Positions 34,549 to 43,711 of a stretch of DNA of 63,804 bases are shown here, piece by piece. Source of the DNA: Bacteroidales bacterium (GTDB lineage Bacteria; Bacteroidota; Bacteroidia; Bacteroidales; F082); NCBI GenBank assembly GCA_017460915.1, contig JAFUAA010000012.1, forward strand, positions 1-63,804, read 5' to 3'. Position 1 is the stretch's first letter. Each line of letters starts with the position of its first letter. Position numbers and translations under genes: made by a program. A model generated the notes under the pieces. That model was not told where the DNA came from. It ran no database searches and was given only the letters and a program-made list of their open reading frames with translations.

Positions 34549-35898
34549 TTACTTGATCAATCCACTAATGAAGATGACAATAATGGCCAAAGGCGCCAAA
34601 TATCTGATGATGAACAAGATCATTTTTTTCAAAGGCGATTTCAGCTTGCCGCCGTTGGTCACCTCATCGAAGAAGTGCGAGTTGCCCAGCTTCCAGCCCA
34701 CAAACAGGACAATGAGCACGCCACCCAAAGGCAGCAGGATATTGGACGAAACGAAGTCCATCCAGTCGAAGACGGGCTTACCACCGATGACGAAAGGCGT
34801 GTCGCTCATCAGGCTTAACGAGGCGAAACTGCCGATGAGCATGGTGGCCACACAAGCCAACACAGTGGCCCATTGCCGCTTGATATGCAATTCCTCGGAG
34901 AGATAAGCCACGACCACCTCCAACAACGAAATGGTGGACGTCAGCGCGGCGATGGCCAGCAACACAAAAAAAATGATGCAGAACCAATAGCCGCCCAACA
35001 TCTGGTTGAAAATCATGGGTATCGTATTGAAAACCAAACCCATACCCGCTTGCGGATTGATGCCGAACGAGAAGGCCGCCGGGAAGATGACGATGCCTGC
35101 CAACAACGCTATCAAGGTGTCGGAAAGCACCACTGAAAAGGCGGTGGACGTGAGGTTGTCGTCCTTTTTGATATAAGAACCGTAAGTTATCAAAGCACCC
35201 ATGCCGAGGCTCAACGAGAAGAACCCTTGTCCCAGCGCGCTGATGAGCACTTTCCCCGTAATCTTCGAGAAATCAGGCTTGAAGAGGAAGGTGAGGCCGT
35301 CTTTGGCGCCAGGCAAAGTGGCGGAACGGAGGCCAAGGATAATCAAAATCATTAGCAACACCGGCATCAGGATTTTGGCGTATCTCTCAATGCCGTTCTG
35401 TACGCCTTTGAAGACCACGAAACCCGTCAGGAAAATGAACACGGCCTGCCACATCACGTTGCGCCAGCCCTTGTCATGGAAGTTGGCAAAATCTTGCTCC
35501 ATCGCGGCCAAGTCCTTACCTTGGAACGAGTTGGACACTGCCTTCACGATGTATTCGAGCGTCCAACCCGATATGGTGGTATAGAACGCGAAGATGATGA
35601 AGCCGCACAAAACGCCCATGTAACCCACGATGGGCCAAGCCGTCTTGGGCGCGAGCTTCTTGAACGCCCCAACGGGGTTGCTTTGTCCGCGCCGCCCGAT
35701 GACCAGCTCCGAAAGCATCACCGGGATGCCGAGGAAAATGACGACGGCAAGATAAACCAACAGGAAAGCCGCACCGCCGTTGTTGCCCAACTCGCAGGGG
35801 AAGCGGTAGATATTGCCCAATCCGATGGCCGAACCCGCAGCAACAGCGATGATGCCGATCTTCGAGCCGAAGCCATCGCGTTTTTTCTTTTCTTCCAT
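34549..35898 (-). CDS. Neurotransmitter:sodium symporter (NSS family)
   Basis: 449 residues with about 11-12 membrane helices. TM1 GIIAVAAGSAIGLGNIYRFP with its unwound GNIYRFP centre, then the GGAAFLLVYLAVVIFLGIPV helix, TLEYIV near TM3, and SFGINPQAGMGLVFNTIPMI are typical of bacterial LeuT-type amino acid transporters. It should couple Na+ entry to uptake of an amino acid or related amine. This fits a cell that keeps a Na+ gradient through HppA. Second gene of the run upp, symporter, helix-hairpin-helix protein, lipoprotein, with gaps of 3-10 nt. Confidence 0.92.
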   Translation of the reverse strand: MEEKKKRDGFGSKIGIIAVAAGSAIGLGNIYRFPCELGNNGGAAFLLVYLAVVIFLGIPVMLSELVIGRRGQSNPVGAFKKLAPKTAWPIVGYMGVLCGFIIFAFYTTISGWTLEYIVKAVSNSFQGKDLAAMEQDFANFHDKGWRNVMWQAVFIFLTGFVVFKGVQNGIERYAKILMPVLLMILIILGLRSATLPGAKDGLTFLFKPDFSKITGKVLISALGQGFFSLSLGMGALITYGSYIKKDDNLTSTAFSVVLSDTLIALLAGIVIFPAAFSFGINPQAGMGLVFNTIPMIFNQMLGGYWFCIIFFVLLAIAALTSTISLLEVVVAYLSEELHIKRQWATVLACVATMLIGSFASLSLMSDTPFVIGGKPVFDWMDFVSSNILLPLGGVLIVLFVGWKLGNSHFFDEVTNGGKLKSPLKKMILFIIRYLAPLAIIVIFISGLIK

Positions 35899-35901
35899 GG
35901 C

Positions 35902-36558
35902 TTAGCGTTTTTCTCCGTAAGCCAAATCGCCCGCATCGCCCAGTCCCGGGACGATGTAGGCTTTCGCGGTCAGTTCCTCATCGATGCTACCCACCCAAAT
36001 GGTGACCGGTTGGCGCGACAAGGTACGCTGCACATAATCCAGCCCCTCTTGACTAGCCACCGCCACGGCGATGTGAATATGCTTCGGCATCATGTCGTCG
36101 AGCAAGCCGTGCAAGGTCTTGACGATGCTCTCGCCCGTGGCCAGCATCGGGTCGCAGAGGATGAGCACCTTGCCGTCGAGTTCAGCCGTGGAATAATACT
36201 CCACCTTAATCTCAAAGTCCTCGTTCTTGTCGTATTTGCGGTAGGCAGCGATGAAGGCACTGTCGGCATGGTCGAACATATTGAGCATTCCGTTATGGAA
36301 TGGCAGTCCCGCCCTAAGGATAGTGGCAATGAGGGGTTGTTCCTTCATCGTCCGCATCTCTTTGATACCCAAAGGAGTAGCAATCTCCTCTTCTTCGTAT
36401 TCGAGGGTCTTGCTGATTTCGTAGGCCATCACTTCGCCAATGCGCTCAAGGTTACGGCGAAAACGGAGGCGGTCTTGTTGGATGGTGGCGTCGCGCATCT
36501 CGGCCATGAACTGGTTGAACACGCTGTCGGCGGCACCTAAGTTGTGGATTTCTATCAT
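35902..36558 (-). CDS. upp: Uracil phosphoribosyltransferase
   Basis: 218 residues from MIEIHNLGAADSVFNQFMAE. The frame is open to 36666, but the promoter (TTTG at 36605-36602, TATTTTTG at 36583-36576) lies inside that extension, fixing the start at 36558. The PRPP-binding loop is VLILCDPMLATGESI, and IATILRAGLPFHNGMLNMFD and the C-terminal YIVPGLGDAGDLAYG are conserved uracil-binding segments. The loop reads ATGES where many homologues have ATGGS or ATGSS. It makes UMP from uracil and PRPP for pyrimidine salvage. First gene of a four-gene operon. Confidence 0.93.
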   Translation of the reverse strand: MIEIHNLGAADSVFNQFMAEMRDATIQQDRLRFRRNLERIGEVMAYEISKTLEYEEEEIATPLGIKEMRTMKEQPLIATILRAGLPFHNGMLNMFDHADSAFIAAYRKYDKNEDFEIKVEYYSTAELDGKVLILCDPMLATGESIVKTLHGLLDDMMPKHIHIAVAVASQEGLDYVQRTLSRQPVTIWVGSIDEELTAKAYIVPGLGDAGDLAYGEKR

Positions 36559-36575
36559 AATGTCAGTATTTGGCA

Positions 36576-36605
36576 CAAAAATAGGAAAAAGAAACAAGTC
36601 GCAAA
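36576..36605 (-). promoter_or_regulatory. upp operon promoter
   Basis: TTTG (36605-36602) and TATTTTTG (36583-36576) are 18 nt apart on the minus strand, 17 nt before the ATG at 36558. Confidence 0.65.
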
Positions 36606-36647
36606 CCAATTTTCGAAAAATATTATCAAAAGTCACAGCGCGTCCCG

Positions 36648-37577
36648 CTATTTTCTCTTTTTCCAAATCTTCAGCATGGCTTTTCCGACTGGTGAAAGCC
36701 TGTTGAAAGCAAAGGAAGGGTATTTCACCTCTTGTCCACCAAAACCAAGATAGAAACGGGCCAGGTTGTCGTCGTCAGAGCCTTCAAAATCAAAGGTGAC
36801 GGGCTGATTGGCATATTCTTGTATGACATGATCCAAGAGATAGGTCATCGCCTGACATCGTTTGCCCTCTTCGGTGAGACCAGAAAACAGGAACGTGACA
36901 CGGCCGTTGGCCTTCATAAAAATGGCGGCACAAAGCAACTGCCCCACCCCTTTCTCCGTTACGCCTAAAATGAACGCCGCGTTGCGGTTGACTGCCATTT
37001 TGGTCAACTTGGTCAAACGGGCATATTCGGCCTCGCCCCATTTGTCCAACAAAGCGCCACGGTTGTCGGTGAACAAGGCCACCACATGATAAGGTATGAC
37101 CGTGTCGACAATCTGCAAATTGCTGTTTTCGGCCTTTGCCAAATTGCGCTTTGTGTTGGTATGGTAGTTAGCCTTGATCTTATCGTAATCTCGATTCAAA
37201 TCAAGGATTACATTACAATGGTATCCAATTCCTTGAAAATTGTTACCTAAAGTATTGCTTTCATTCAAACGGATTTCGGCAAAACGGTATTTTTGGGGTA
37301 TGGTTTGCAGAAAAGCCCCGATTTTCTCGTCAGAAAGCGGCGACTTTGAAAAAACGCCTAATTGCTGCACGAAATAGGGCTGAAACAGATATTTGACACC
37401 AAACTTCTTTCCGCCTGTCAGCGGCATAACCGACTGATAATCATCTTCGACAAGAGCTTCCCATCCAGGGTGGACGATGTCGAGATACCAAGAAAAAGCA
37501 TAGATGTTGCCACATTCGGCAATGGTTGCATCCCATTTCTTTTTGTCGATGTCTTTATGTTCGAAGTAATGCATCAT
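36648..37577 (-). CDS. GNAT/FemAB-like acyltransferase
   Basis: 309 residues, no signal peptide. The N-terminal half has WDATIAECGNIYAFSWYLDI and YFVQQLGVFSKSPLSDEKIG; the C-terminal half has a GNAT-type acetyltransferase core with YHTNTKRNLAKAENSNLQI, VGQLLCAAIFMKANGRVTFL and DFEGSDDDNLARFYLGFGGQ. This double-domain layout is that of FemX/FemAB-like enzymes that transfer acyl or aminoacyl groups, often to peptidoglycan precursors or surface glycans. The substrate is unknown. It lies 90 nt downstream of the polysaccharide deacetylase gene on the same strand, an association common in glycan modification loci. Confidence 0.75.
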   Translation of the reverse strand: MMHYFEHKDIDKKKWDATIAECGNIYAFSWYLDIVHPGWEALVEDDYQSVMPLTGGKKFGVKYLFQPYFVQQLGVFSKSPLSDEKIGAFLQTIPQKYRFAEIRLNESNTLGNNFQGIGYHCNVILDLNRDYDKIKANYHTNTKRNLAKAENSNLQIVDTVIPYHVVALFTDNRGALLDKWGEAEYARLTKLTKMAVNRNAAFILGVTEKGVGQLLCAAIFMKANGRVTFLFSGLTEEGKRCQAMTYLLDHVIQEYANQPVTFDFEGSDDDNLARFYLGFGGQEVKYPSFAFNRLSPVGKAMLKIWKKRK

Positions 37578-37591
37578 TATTTTGAGTATTT

Positions 37592-37626
37592 CTGGATTGC
37601 TTCATCGTTCTTCCTCACAATGACGA
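37592..37626. repeat. Partial copy of the 93-bp palindromic element
   Basis: CTGGATTGCTTCATCGTTCT followed by TCCTCACAATGACG matches the right half of the elements at 32561 and 52862 with a few changes. The left half is missing. Confidence 0.6.
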
Positions 37627-37667
37627 CTAAACTGATTCAGGCGTCCTTACGAGCGAAGCGATTCACA

Positions 37668-38978
37668 CTATTGATAAACATATTCTAACAATTGGCGATA
37701 CATCTCGGGCCAGCCGACCCATCGTTGTTCACCGCCAAGGGTTTCATTATGAGTGAGATAGATAAACGTGCCATTCACAGCCTTCACTTCATCGACGAGG
37801 TGTTTGGCCAAGGCAAAAGACGCCTCCGCGTCGAGATTCAGATAATCGCGCATCGTGCCGTCCATGAGAGCGAAAGGATGCACGTTGAGATTGGTAACCA
37901 TGTCGTTTTCAAGGTCATAGAAGCGGAACGTGTCGGCAATGCCTGCGCGAAAACCTGCTTGTGAGGCGAAGCCCATCGTATAGTCGTCACTGATGTCCAA
38001 CTCGATGAGTTTCTGGTAACTGCGCGGCAGGTTCATTCGCAAAAAATGCTGGCGGCTCTTGGTAATGGGACGATGCAACACTTCCGAAAGCCTGTCGATT
38101 TCGGTGTGGAGCTTCTGGATGTCAAGGTAAGACGAGAACGAAGGGTGGATGCCCACATCGGCATAGTCGCCCAAATGCTTGATGAGGCTTTGAAAAGCTG
38201 TTTTCCGAATGGAAATGTTCTTGTCGTTGTTGTCGTAATCGCCACAAAGAACGAAATATATGGGCTTTAACTTAAACCTTTTTTGCAAGTCAAATTGAAA
38301 ATCGAACGAGTCGAAAGGGTCTTTGCGTTTGCCGCGAAGCACTTGATGCCTTTCGCGGATGCGATTGCGGTCGCCAGCGGCCAAATCCTTACAAAATCCC
38401 CCTACCGTACGATAGACTCCCTTGTGCTTGAAAGCCCAGGCCGCATCAATGTCGTAGGTGGGAACAAAAGTAAATCTTTTTTCGATAGTAACAATCTCAG
38501 GATAAATTGATTTCAAGCGTTCACCTAAAGCTTTAGCCCAAATGTTTACCAACGGTTTTTGCAGCATTCCATTTTCGAACATCCACGAAAATTCGGCGCA
38601 AAAACGGCCATAGTGGTCGCGCACCTGCGAGAGATATTCCTCATAACGCGACACCAAGAAAAACGAGGCGGCAAACACGTCGAAAGGCAAGAAATGGCCG
38701 TTGCCGTACACCGCGTAGGGTGCCACGGTATCCTCAAAACCGACAGTGCGGAAACTCTGTTCGTGGATATGACGCTCAAAAAGCAGGTCAACAGCCTTTA
38801 CAAAAGGTTCACTACCAACGCGTTGCATTCCATAATGAAATTTCGGCCCATCGTAAGCCTCAAATTGCGCGGCATCGGTGGTAAAGTCGTAATCAAGCCC
38901 TAGCTGCTGACCGAACAGCAGTTGGAAGACATACATCACGCGCCCCGTGATTTTCGGTACAAGAATCAGCATTTTCAT
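37668..38978 (-). CDS. Polysaccharide deacetylase-family protein
   Basis: 436 residues without an obvious signal peptide. A Bacteroidota-specific N-terminal region (MYVFQLLFGQQLGLDYDFTT, FLVSRYEEYLSQVRDHYGRF) precedes a NodB-like fold: FTFVPTYDIDAAWAFKHKG has the acidic start of the barrel, YADVGIHPSFSS the HxxxS-type metal motif, and FIYLTHNETLGG a late histidine. Enzymes of this type remove acetyl groups from glycans. The next gene on the strand is a FemAB-like acyltransferase, so the pair may modify one polymer. A partial palindromic element lies between them. Confidence 0.85.
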   Translation of the reverse strand: MKMLILVPKITGRVMYVFQLLFGQQLGLDYDFTTDAAQFEAYDGPKFHYGMQRVGSEPFVKAVDLLFERHIHEQSFRTVGFEDTVAPYAVYGNGHFLPFDVFAASFFLVSRYEEYLSQVRDHYGRFCAEFSWMFENGMLQKPLVNIWAKALGERLKSIYPEIVTIEKRFTFVPTYDIDAAWAFKHKGVYRTVGGFCKDLAAGDRNRIRERHQVLRGKRKDPFDSFDFQFDLQKRFKLKPIYFVLCGDYDNNDKNISIRKTAFQSLIKHLGDYADVGIHPSFSSYLDIQKLHTEIDRLSEVLHRPITKSRQHFLRMNLPRSYQKLIELDISDDYTMGFASQAGFRAGIADTFRFYDLENDMVTNLNVHPFALMDGTMRDYLNLDAEASFALAKHLVDEVKAVNGTFIYLTHNETLGGEQRWVGWPEMYRQLLEYVYQ

Positions 38979-39063
38979 AGGGCAAAGATAGGGGGTTTTT
39001 CAATGCCAACGGCAAAAACGGCAAAAAATGTTGCAACTTGTCCGAAGCAACGCTGAAAAGTTG

Positions 39064-39071
39064 TATTTTTG
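39064..39071 (+). promoter_or_regulatory. -7 box of dnaX
   Basis: TATTTTTG, 27 nt before the ATG at 39099. Confidence 0.55.
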
Positions 39072-39098
39072 TCGGTTTAATACAGTAACCCGAAAAAA

Positions 39099-40868
39099 AT
39101 GGAAAATTTCGTCGTATCTGCAAGAAAATATAGGCCCATCACCTTTGACTCGGTTGTAGGCCAAGGTTCCATCACCAACACCTTGAAGAACGCCATCCGC
39201 AACAACACTTTGGCGCAGGCCTTCCTGTTTTGCGGTCCGCGAGGCGTGGGCAAGACCACTTGCGCCCGCATCATGGCCAAGACCATCAACTGCCTCAACC
39301 CCACCGAAACCATGGAGGCCTGCAACGAGTGCGATTCGTGTCGTGCCTTCAACAACAACGCCTCGTTCAACATCTATGAGTTGGATGCTGCGTCCAATAA
39401 TTCGGTGGAAGACATCCGCAGCTTGGTCGACCAGGTGAGGATCCCTCCGCAAATTGGGCAATACAAAGTCTACATCATCGACGAGGTGCACATGCTTTCG
39501 GCGGCGGCTTTCAATGCATTCCTGAAGACGTTGGAGGAGCCTCCTGCGTATGCCAAGTTCATCTTGGCGACGACGGAAAAACACAAGATCATCCCGACCA
39601 TCCTTTCGAGATGCCAAATCTTTGACTTCAAGCGGATTACGGTTGAAGACATTGCCAAGCATTTGGCCTACGTCGCCTCAAGCGAAGCCGTTGCTGCCGA
39701 ACCCGAAGCCTTGAACATCATCGCCCAAAAGGCTGATGGCGCCTTGCGCGACGCGCTTTCCATCTTCGACCAAATGGTCAGTTTCAGCGGCAAGAACATC
39801 ACCTATAAGGATGTCATTGAGAATCTGAACGTTCTAGACTACGATTATTATTTCCAAATCATCGACCACATCCTGCAAGGCAACACGAGCGACATTCTCT
39901 TGCTGCTCAACGACATCATCAGCAAAGGATTTGAGCCACAGCATTTCATCAGCGGAATGGGCAACCACTTGAGGAGCCTTTTGGTGAGCAAAGATCCTGT
40001 GACACTGCAACTTCTGGAAGTCAGCGAACAACTAAGGCAACGCTATATGACCCAATCGCAAACCTGCCCCCTGTCCTTCCTCGTCAAAGCGCTGGAGATC
40101 AACAACCAATGCGACATCGACTACCGCAGCGCGAACAACAAACGGCTGCTTTTGGAGATTGCCTTATTGAAGATGTGCGCCTTGTGCAGCACCGCTTTGG
40201 CAGTGCCGGCGGCACAAACGCAGCCCGTGCAGATGCCGCAAAACAAGCCTGCGCAGCAGCCTGCACTTCAACCTACTCCAGTCCAGCAACCCGTAAAGCC
40301 TGTGCAAACTCCTGTTGTTCAGGAAAGTCCCAAGCCCGCTGCCCAACCGCAACCTGCACAAAGCGCAACTGCACCAGCCACTCCGTCCCCTGTCCCTCAG
40401 CCTCAGCCCGTCATCCGGCCAAGAGGCACCAGCAGCAGCATCTCGGTAAACAAAGCCATGCAACAAGCCGAGCAAAAGGCCGAGAAAAAGGAAGAGGCTT
40501 GGGACACGCCTTTCACACAAGAACAACTGACGGAAACCTGGTCCGATTTCGTCAACCGATACAAGAACATCTCGCCCAGTTTTGCTGCGGCTATTGGCAA
40601 ATACACACCGAAACTGGGTCCGAAATCCGAAATCCATTTCAGTGTGGACAACCTGCTTTTCGAACAAGACACGGAAGGCGTGACCGCATTGAAGCACCAT
40701 TTGAAAAACGCCCTTCACAACAACCAATTCGAGCTGAAGCCCGAACTGATGGAACGTCCCGCCGAGATCGAGGCCTACACCGACAAGGACAAGTTCGAGA
40801 AAATGGTCGAAGAACGGCCCTATTTGCGGACATTACAGACCGAATTGAAACTGGAGGGCGATTTGTAG
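39099..40868 (+). CDS. dnaX: DNA polymerase III subunit gamma/tau
   Basis: 589 residues. Walker A GPRGVGKTT (46-54), zinc-binding cysteines C65, C75, C78 and C81 (INCLNPTETMEACNECDSC), Walker B VYIIDEVHMLS, and FILATTEKHKIIPTILSRCQ (SRC motif) identify the clamp-loader ATPase. Residues 370-450 are a Pro/Gln/Ala-rich linker, followed by a tau-like C-terminal region. It loads the sliding clamp and couples the replisome. I saw no obvious frameshift signal that would make a shorter gamma form. It has a TATTTTTG promoter box and no close operon partner. Confidence 0.95.
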   Translation: MENFVVSARKYRPITFDSVVGQGSITNTLKNAIRNNTLAQAFLFCGPRGVGKTTCARIMAKTINCLNPTETMEACNECDSCRAFNNNASFNIYELDAASNNSVEDIRSLVDQVRIPPQIGQYKVYIIDEVHMLSAAAFNAFLKTLEEPPAYAKFILATTEKHKIIPTILSRCQIFDFKRITVEDIAKHLAYVASSEAVAAEPEALNIIAQKADGALRDALSIFDQMVSFSGKNITYKDVIENLNVLDYDYYFQIIDHILQGNTSDILLLLNDIISKGFEPQHFISGMGNHLRSLLVSKDPVTLQLLEVSEQLRQRYMTQSQTCPLSFLVKALEINNQCDIDYRSANNKRLLLEIALLKMCALCSTALAVPAAQTQPVQMPQNKPAQQPALQPTPVQQPVKPVQTPVVQESPKPAAQPQPAQSATAPATPSPVPQPQPVIRPRGTSSSISVNKAMQQAEQKAEKKEEAWDTPFTQEQLTETWSDFVNRYKNISPSFAAAIGKYTPKLGPKSEIHFSVDNLLFEQDTEGVTALKHHLKNALHNNQFELKPELMERPAEIEAYTDKDKFEKMVEERPYLRTLQTELKLEGDL

Positions 40869-40872
40869 ATTA

Positions 40873-40975
40873 CTTCGGTCGTTCCTCCCTTGCAATAACA
40901 TTAACGACACGCTTCGTACCATCGACTGCGTCGAATCTTTGATGTGCGAGCAAAGCGGAGCAATCCAGAAATAAA
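40873..40975. repeat. Diverged palindromic element after dnaX
   Basis: CTTCGGTCGTTCCTCCCTTGC at the left and GCGAGCAAAGCGGAGCAATCC at the right resemble the two arms of the 93-bp element family but are heavily mutated. It lies between the dnaX stop and the M13 peptidase gene. Confidence 0.45.
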
Positions 40976-41030
40976 GCTTGAATTGTAAACCCTTAAATTT
41001 TGAATCTTAAATCTTTAAATAACCTATATA

Positions 41031-43073
41031 ATGAAAAAAAGAAACTTTATCGCCATGACGATTTTATGCACAATGGCAGCCGGTTGCGCTGAGAAACAGC
41101 CAACCGAACAACCCAAGAAAGAAGTTACTCCAGCCATCGAGCTGAGTAACATGGACACCAACGTCAACCCTGCAGACGATTTCTTCCGCTATTGCAACAA
41201 CAACTGGTTGACCAACAACCCGATTCCGGAAGAATACTCCACCTACGGAGCCTTCACCGAAATCGACCTGCACAACGAGACCCTCATCCAGGACATCATT
41301 AACGAAGCCGCGCAGGATGCCCATGCCGAACAAGGCAGCATGTCGCAGAAAATCCGCGACTTCTACAACGCCGGCATGGACACCGTCGCCATCGACGAAC
41401 GTGGCTACACCGAGCTTATGCCCTACTTCGAGCAAATCGACAACCTGAACGACAAGGCCGCTTTGGCCGCCCTTCTTGGCGACATGCACAAGAACGGCTT
41501 CGGCGGGTTCTTCTATGCCGGTCCCAGCCTCGACCCGAAAAACGCCAGCCAGTACATCATGCACCTCTACCAAGGTGGCTTGAGCCTCACCGACCGCGAC
41601 GACTACCTGAAGGAAGAGACCCAGGAAATGCGCGACAAGTATGTGGAACACGTCGCAAACATGTTTGAACTCACCGGCACCGATGCCGAAACAGCCCAAG
41701 CCAAGGCCAAAGCCATCCTTGCCCTGGAGACACAGCTGGCCAAGAACTCGATGAGCCGTGTGGAACGCCGCGACCCCGACAAGACCTACAACATGAGGAC
41801 GCTTGTCGAGTTGCAGAAAACCACGCCCAACTTCGACTGGAACACCTATTTCAGGAACGCCGGAGCCCCGACGATTGAGAACCTCAACGTGGGTATGCCC
41901 GACTTCATCGCCGCCATGGACAACATCGTCCTCAACACCGATTTGGAGACCATCAAGGACTACCTGCGTTGGAAAGTCATCCACGGCAGCGCCTCGATGC
42001 TGAGCAGCGACCTCGTTGCGGAAAACTTCAACTTCTATGGCAAATACCTCTATGGCCTGGAAGTGCAGCAGCCCCGTTGGCGTCGCGTGCTGAACGCCAC
42101 CTCCGACTGCTTGGGCGAGGCCATCGGCCAGCTGTATGTCGAAAAGCACTTTTCCGCCGAAGCCAAGGCAAGAATGCTCGAACTCGTTGGCAACCTGCGC
42201 GTGGCCTTGGGCGAGCGCATCAAGAACCTGGATTGGATGAGCGACGAGACCAAAGCCAAAGCCCTCCACAAGCTCGACTGCTTCAACGTGAAGATTGGCT
42301 ATCCCAACAAGTGGAAAGACTACACCAAATTTGAAGTCGCCCCCGATTCCTACTTCCAGAATTTCCACAAATATATCGCTTTCGAGAACGCCATCGACAT
42401 GGACCGTCTCGGCAAGCCCATCGACAAGGAAGAATGGTTCATGACCCCTCAAACTGTCAACGCTTACTACAGTCCCGAGATGAACGAAATCGTGTTTCCT
42501 GCCGCCATCCTTCAGCCTCCGTTCTTCAACATGGACGCTGACGACGCCGTCAACTACGGTGGCATCGGCGTGGTGATTGGCCACGAGATGACCCACGGCT
42601 TCGACGACCAAGGCTGCAAATATGACGAAGTGGGCAACCTCAACAACTGGTGGACCGACGAAGACGCCGCCAAGTTCAACGAGCGTACCGCCCAACTCGC
42701 CAAGCTCTTCAGCGAATTTGACGTGAGAGGATACCAAATCAACGGACAGCTGACCCTTGGCGAGAACATTGCCGACCTCGGTGGCCTCAATGTGGCATGG
42801 GATGCCTACCAGATGACCGACGAGGCCAAGGCCAACCAAAGCCGCGACGGCTTCACGCCCGCCCAACGCTTCTTCATCAGCTACGGCACCATCTGGCGCA
42901 ACAACTCGCGCGACAAGTACCTGGAGCGCCAAGTCGTCACCGACGTGCACTCGCCCGCCGAAGCCCGCGTCAACCGCACCCTCGGCTCGATGCCGCACTT
43001 CTACGAAGCCTTCGACATTCCGGAAGGAACGAAGATGTACATTGCGCCTGAAGAACGCGCTGCTATTTGGTAA
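41031..43073 (+). CDS. M13-family (neprilysin-like) zinc metallopeptidase lipoprotein
   Basis: 680 residues, lipobox AAGC with C19. The zinc motif HEMTH is at H518-H522 in VIGHEMTHGFDDQGCKYDEV, and the third ligand and substrate residues follow in ENIADLGGLNVAWDAY. NAYYSPEMNEIVFPAAILQP is the usual M13 substrate-binding segment, and the N-terminal half (NPADDFFRYCNNNWL) is typical. Such enzymes cleave short peptides; here it is anchored in the outer or inner membrane. It stands alone, and a perfect palindrome followed by T residues ends the transcript. Confidence 0.95.
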   Translation: MKKRNFIAMTILCTMAAGCAEKQPTEQPKKEVTPAIELSNMDTNVNPADDFFRYCNNNWLTNNPIPEEYSTYGAFTEIDLHNETLIQDIINEAAQDAHAEQGSMSQKIRDFYNAGMDTVAIDERGYTELMPYFEQIDNLNDKAALAALLGDMHKNGFGGFFYAGPSLDPKNASQYIMHLYQGGLSLTDRDDYLKEETQEMRDKYVEHVANMFELTGTDAETAQAKAKAILALETQLAKNSMSRVERRDPDKTYNMRTLVELQKTTPNFDWNTYFRNAGAPTIENLNVGMPDFIAAMDNIVLNTDLETIKDYLRWKVIHGSASMLSSDLVAENFNFYGKYLYGLEVQQPRWRRVLNATSDCLGEAIGQLYVEKHFSAEAKARMLELVGNLRVALGERIKNLDWMSDETKAKALHKLDCFNVKIGYPNKWKDYTKFEVAPDSYFQNFHKYIAFENAIDMDRLGKPIDKEEWFMTPQTVNAYYSPEMNEIVFPAAILQPPFFNMDADDAVNYGGIGVVIGHEMTHGFDDQGCKYDEVGNLNNWWTDEDAAKFNERTAQLAKLFSEFDVRGYQINGQLTLGENIADLGGLNVAWDAYQMTDEAKANQSRDGFTPAQRFFISYGTIWRNNSRDKYLERQVVTDVHSPAEARVNRTLGSMPHFYEAFDIPEGTKMYIAPEERAAIW

Positions 43074-43089
43074 TCAATTGTTTAACATT

Positions 43090-43124
43090 GTAGAGACGCA
43101 AAATTTTGCGTCTCTACATTTTTT
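43090..43124 (+). terminator. Palindromic repeat acting as likely terminator after the M13 peptidase
   Basis: A perfect 28-bp palindrome (43090-43117) with ends GTAGAGACGC/GCGTCTCTAC is followed by a run of T residues. The same GTAGAGAC/GTCTCTAC ends recur in the repeats at 54838-54865 and, modified, 55023-55087. Confidence 0.65.
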
Positions 43125-43129
43125 CGATT

Positions 43130-43711
43130 ATGGGATTCAAGAAAACAATAGGCAAATTGGGCCTCAAACTGGGCGGTTGGACCACGGTCAACAAGACGCC
43201 TGAAGGTTTGGGCAATGCCGTCTGCCTCGTGGCACCCCACACCGCCATAGCCGATTTCCTCGTCGGGCTGTGCTATTATTGGTACTACGACATGAAATTC
43301 AAGGTGATGATCAAACTCGAGTTCTTCAAGTACCCTGGCCTCGGCTGGCTGCTGAAGAAACTCGGTGGCATCCCAGTCAATCGCGGCCACCAAAACCACC
43401 TTGTGGAGCAGATGGTTGATATGTTCGGCCAAAACCAAGACACTCATCTCATCATTTGTCCAGAAGGCACACGAAAAGCCGTAAAACACTGGAAAAAAGG
43501 CTTCTACGTCATCGCCCAAGGTGCCAACGTGCCCATCATTCTCGGTTTCATCGACTACAAGAAGAAATATTGCGGAATCGAGCGAATCTTCTATCCCACA
43601 GGTGATTACGAAAAAGATTTGACCGAAATCTGGGACTATTACAAAGACGTGAAAGCCAAGCACCCCGAAGGCTTCAACCTCGACGAACAATACAGAAACC
43701 CAGCACCATGA
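43130..43711 (+). CDS. 1-acyl-sn-glycerol-3-phosphate acyltransferase-like (PlsC family)
   Basis: 193 residues from MGFKKTIGKLGLKLGG; eight upstream codons run through a palindromic terminator and are rejected. The PlsC motifs are present: HTAIADF (HX4D), GGIPVNRG and ICPEGTR. It belongs to the shorter Bacteroidota branch of the family and probably acylates a lysophospholipid or related glycerol lipid at the inner membrane. The stop overlaps the start of the next gene by 4 nt (ATGA), so the two are translationally coupled and may work together. Confidence 0.88.
   Translation: MGFKKTIGKLGLKLGGWTTVNKTPEGLGNAVCLVAPHTAIADFLVGLCYYWYYDMKFKVMIKLEFFKYPGLGWLLKKLGGIPVNRGHQNHLVEQMVDMFGQNQDTHLIICPEGTRKAVKHWKKGFYVIAQGANVPIILGFIDYKKKYCGIERIFYPTGDYEKDLTEIWDYYKDVKAKHPEGFNLDEQYRNPAP

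Noticed and set aside
36559-36666. Longer N-terminal extension of upp
   Set aside because: The promoter lies within it and the UPRT family begins at MIEIHNLG.
39099-40868. Programmed frameshift in dnaX
   Set aside because: No slippery run with a downstream stem was seen; the frame is continuous to a normal tau-like end.
41064-42998. Very long open frame antisense to the M13 peptidase gene
   Set aside because: It is the mirror frame of a strongly coding G+C-rich gene, has no recognisable motif, and its residue pattern follows the codon bias of the real gene.
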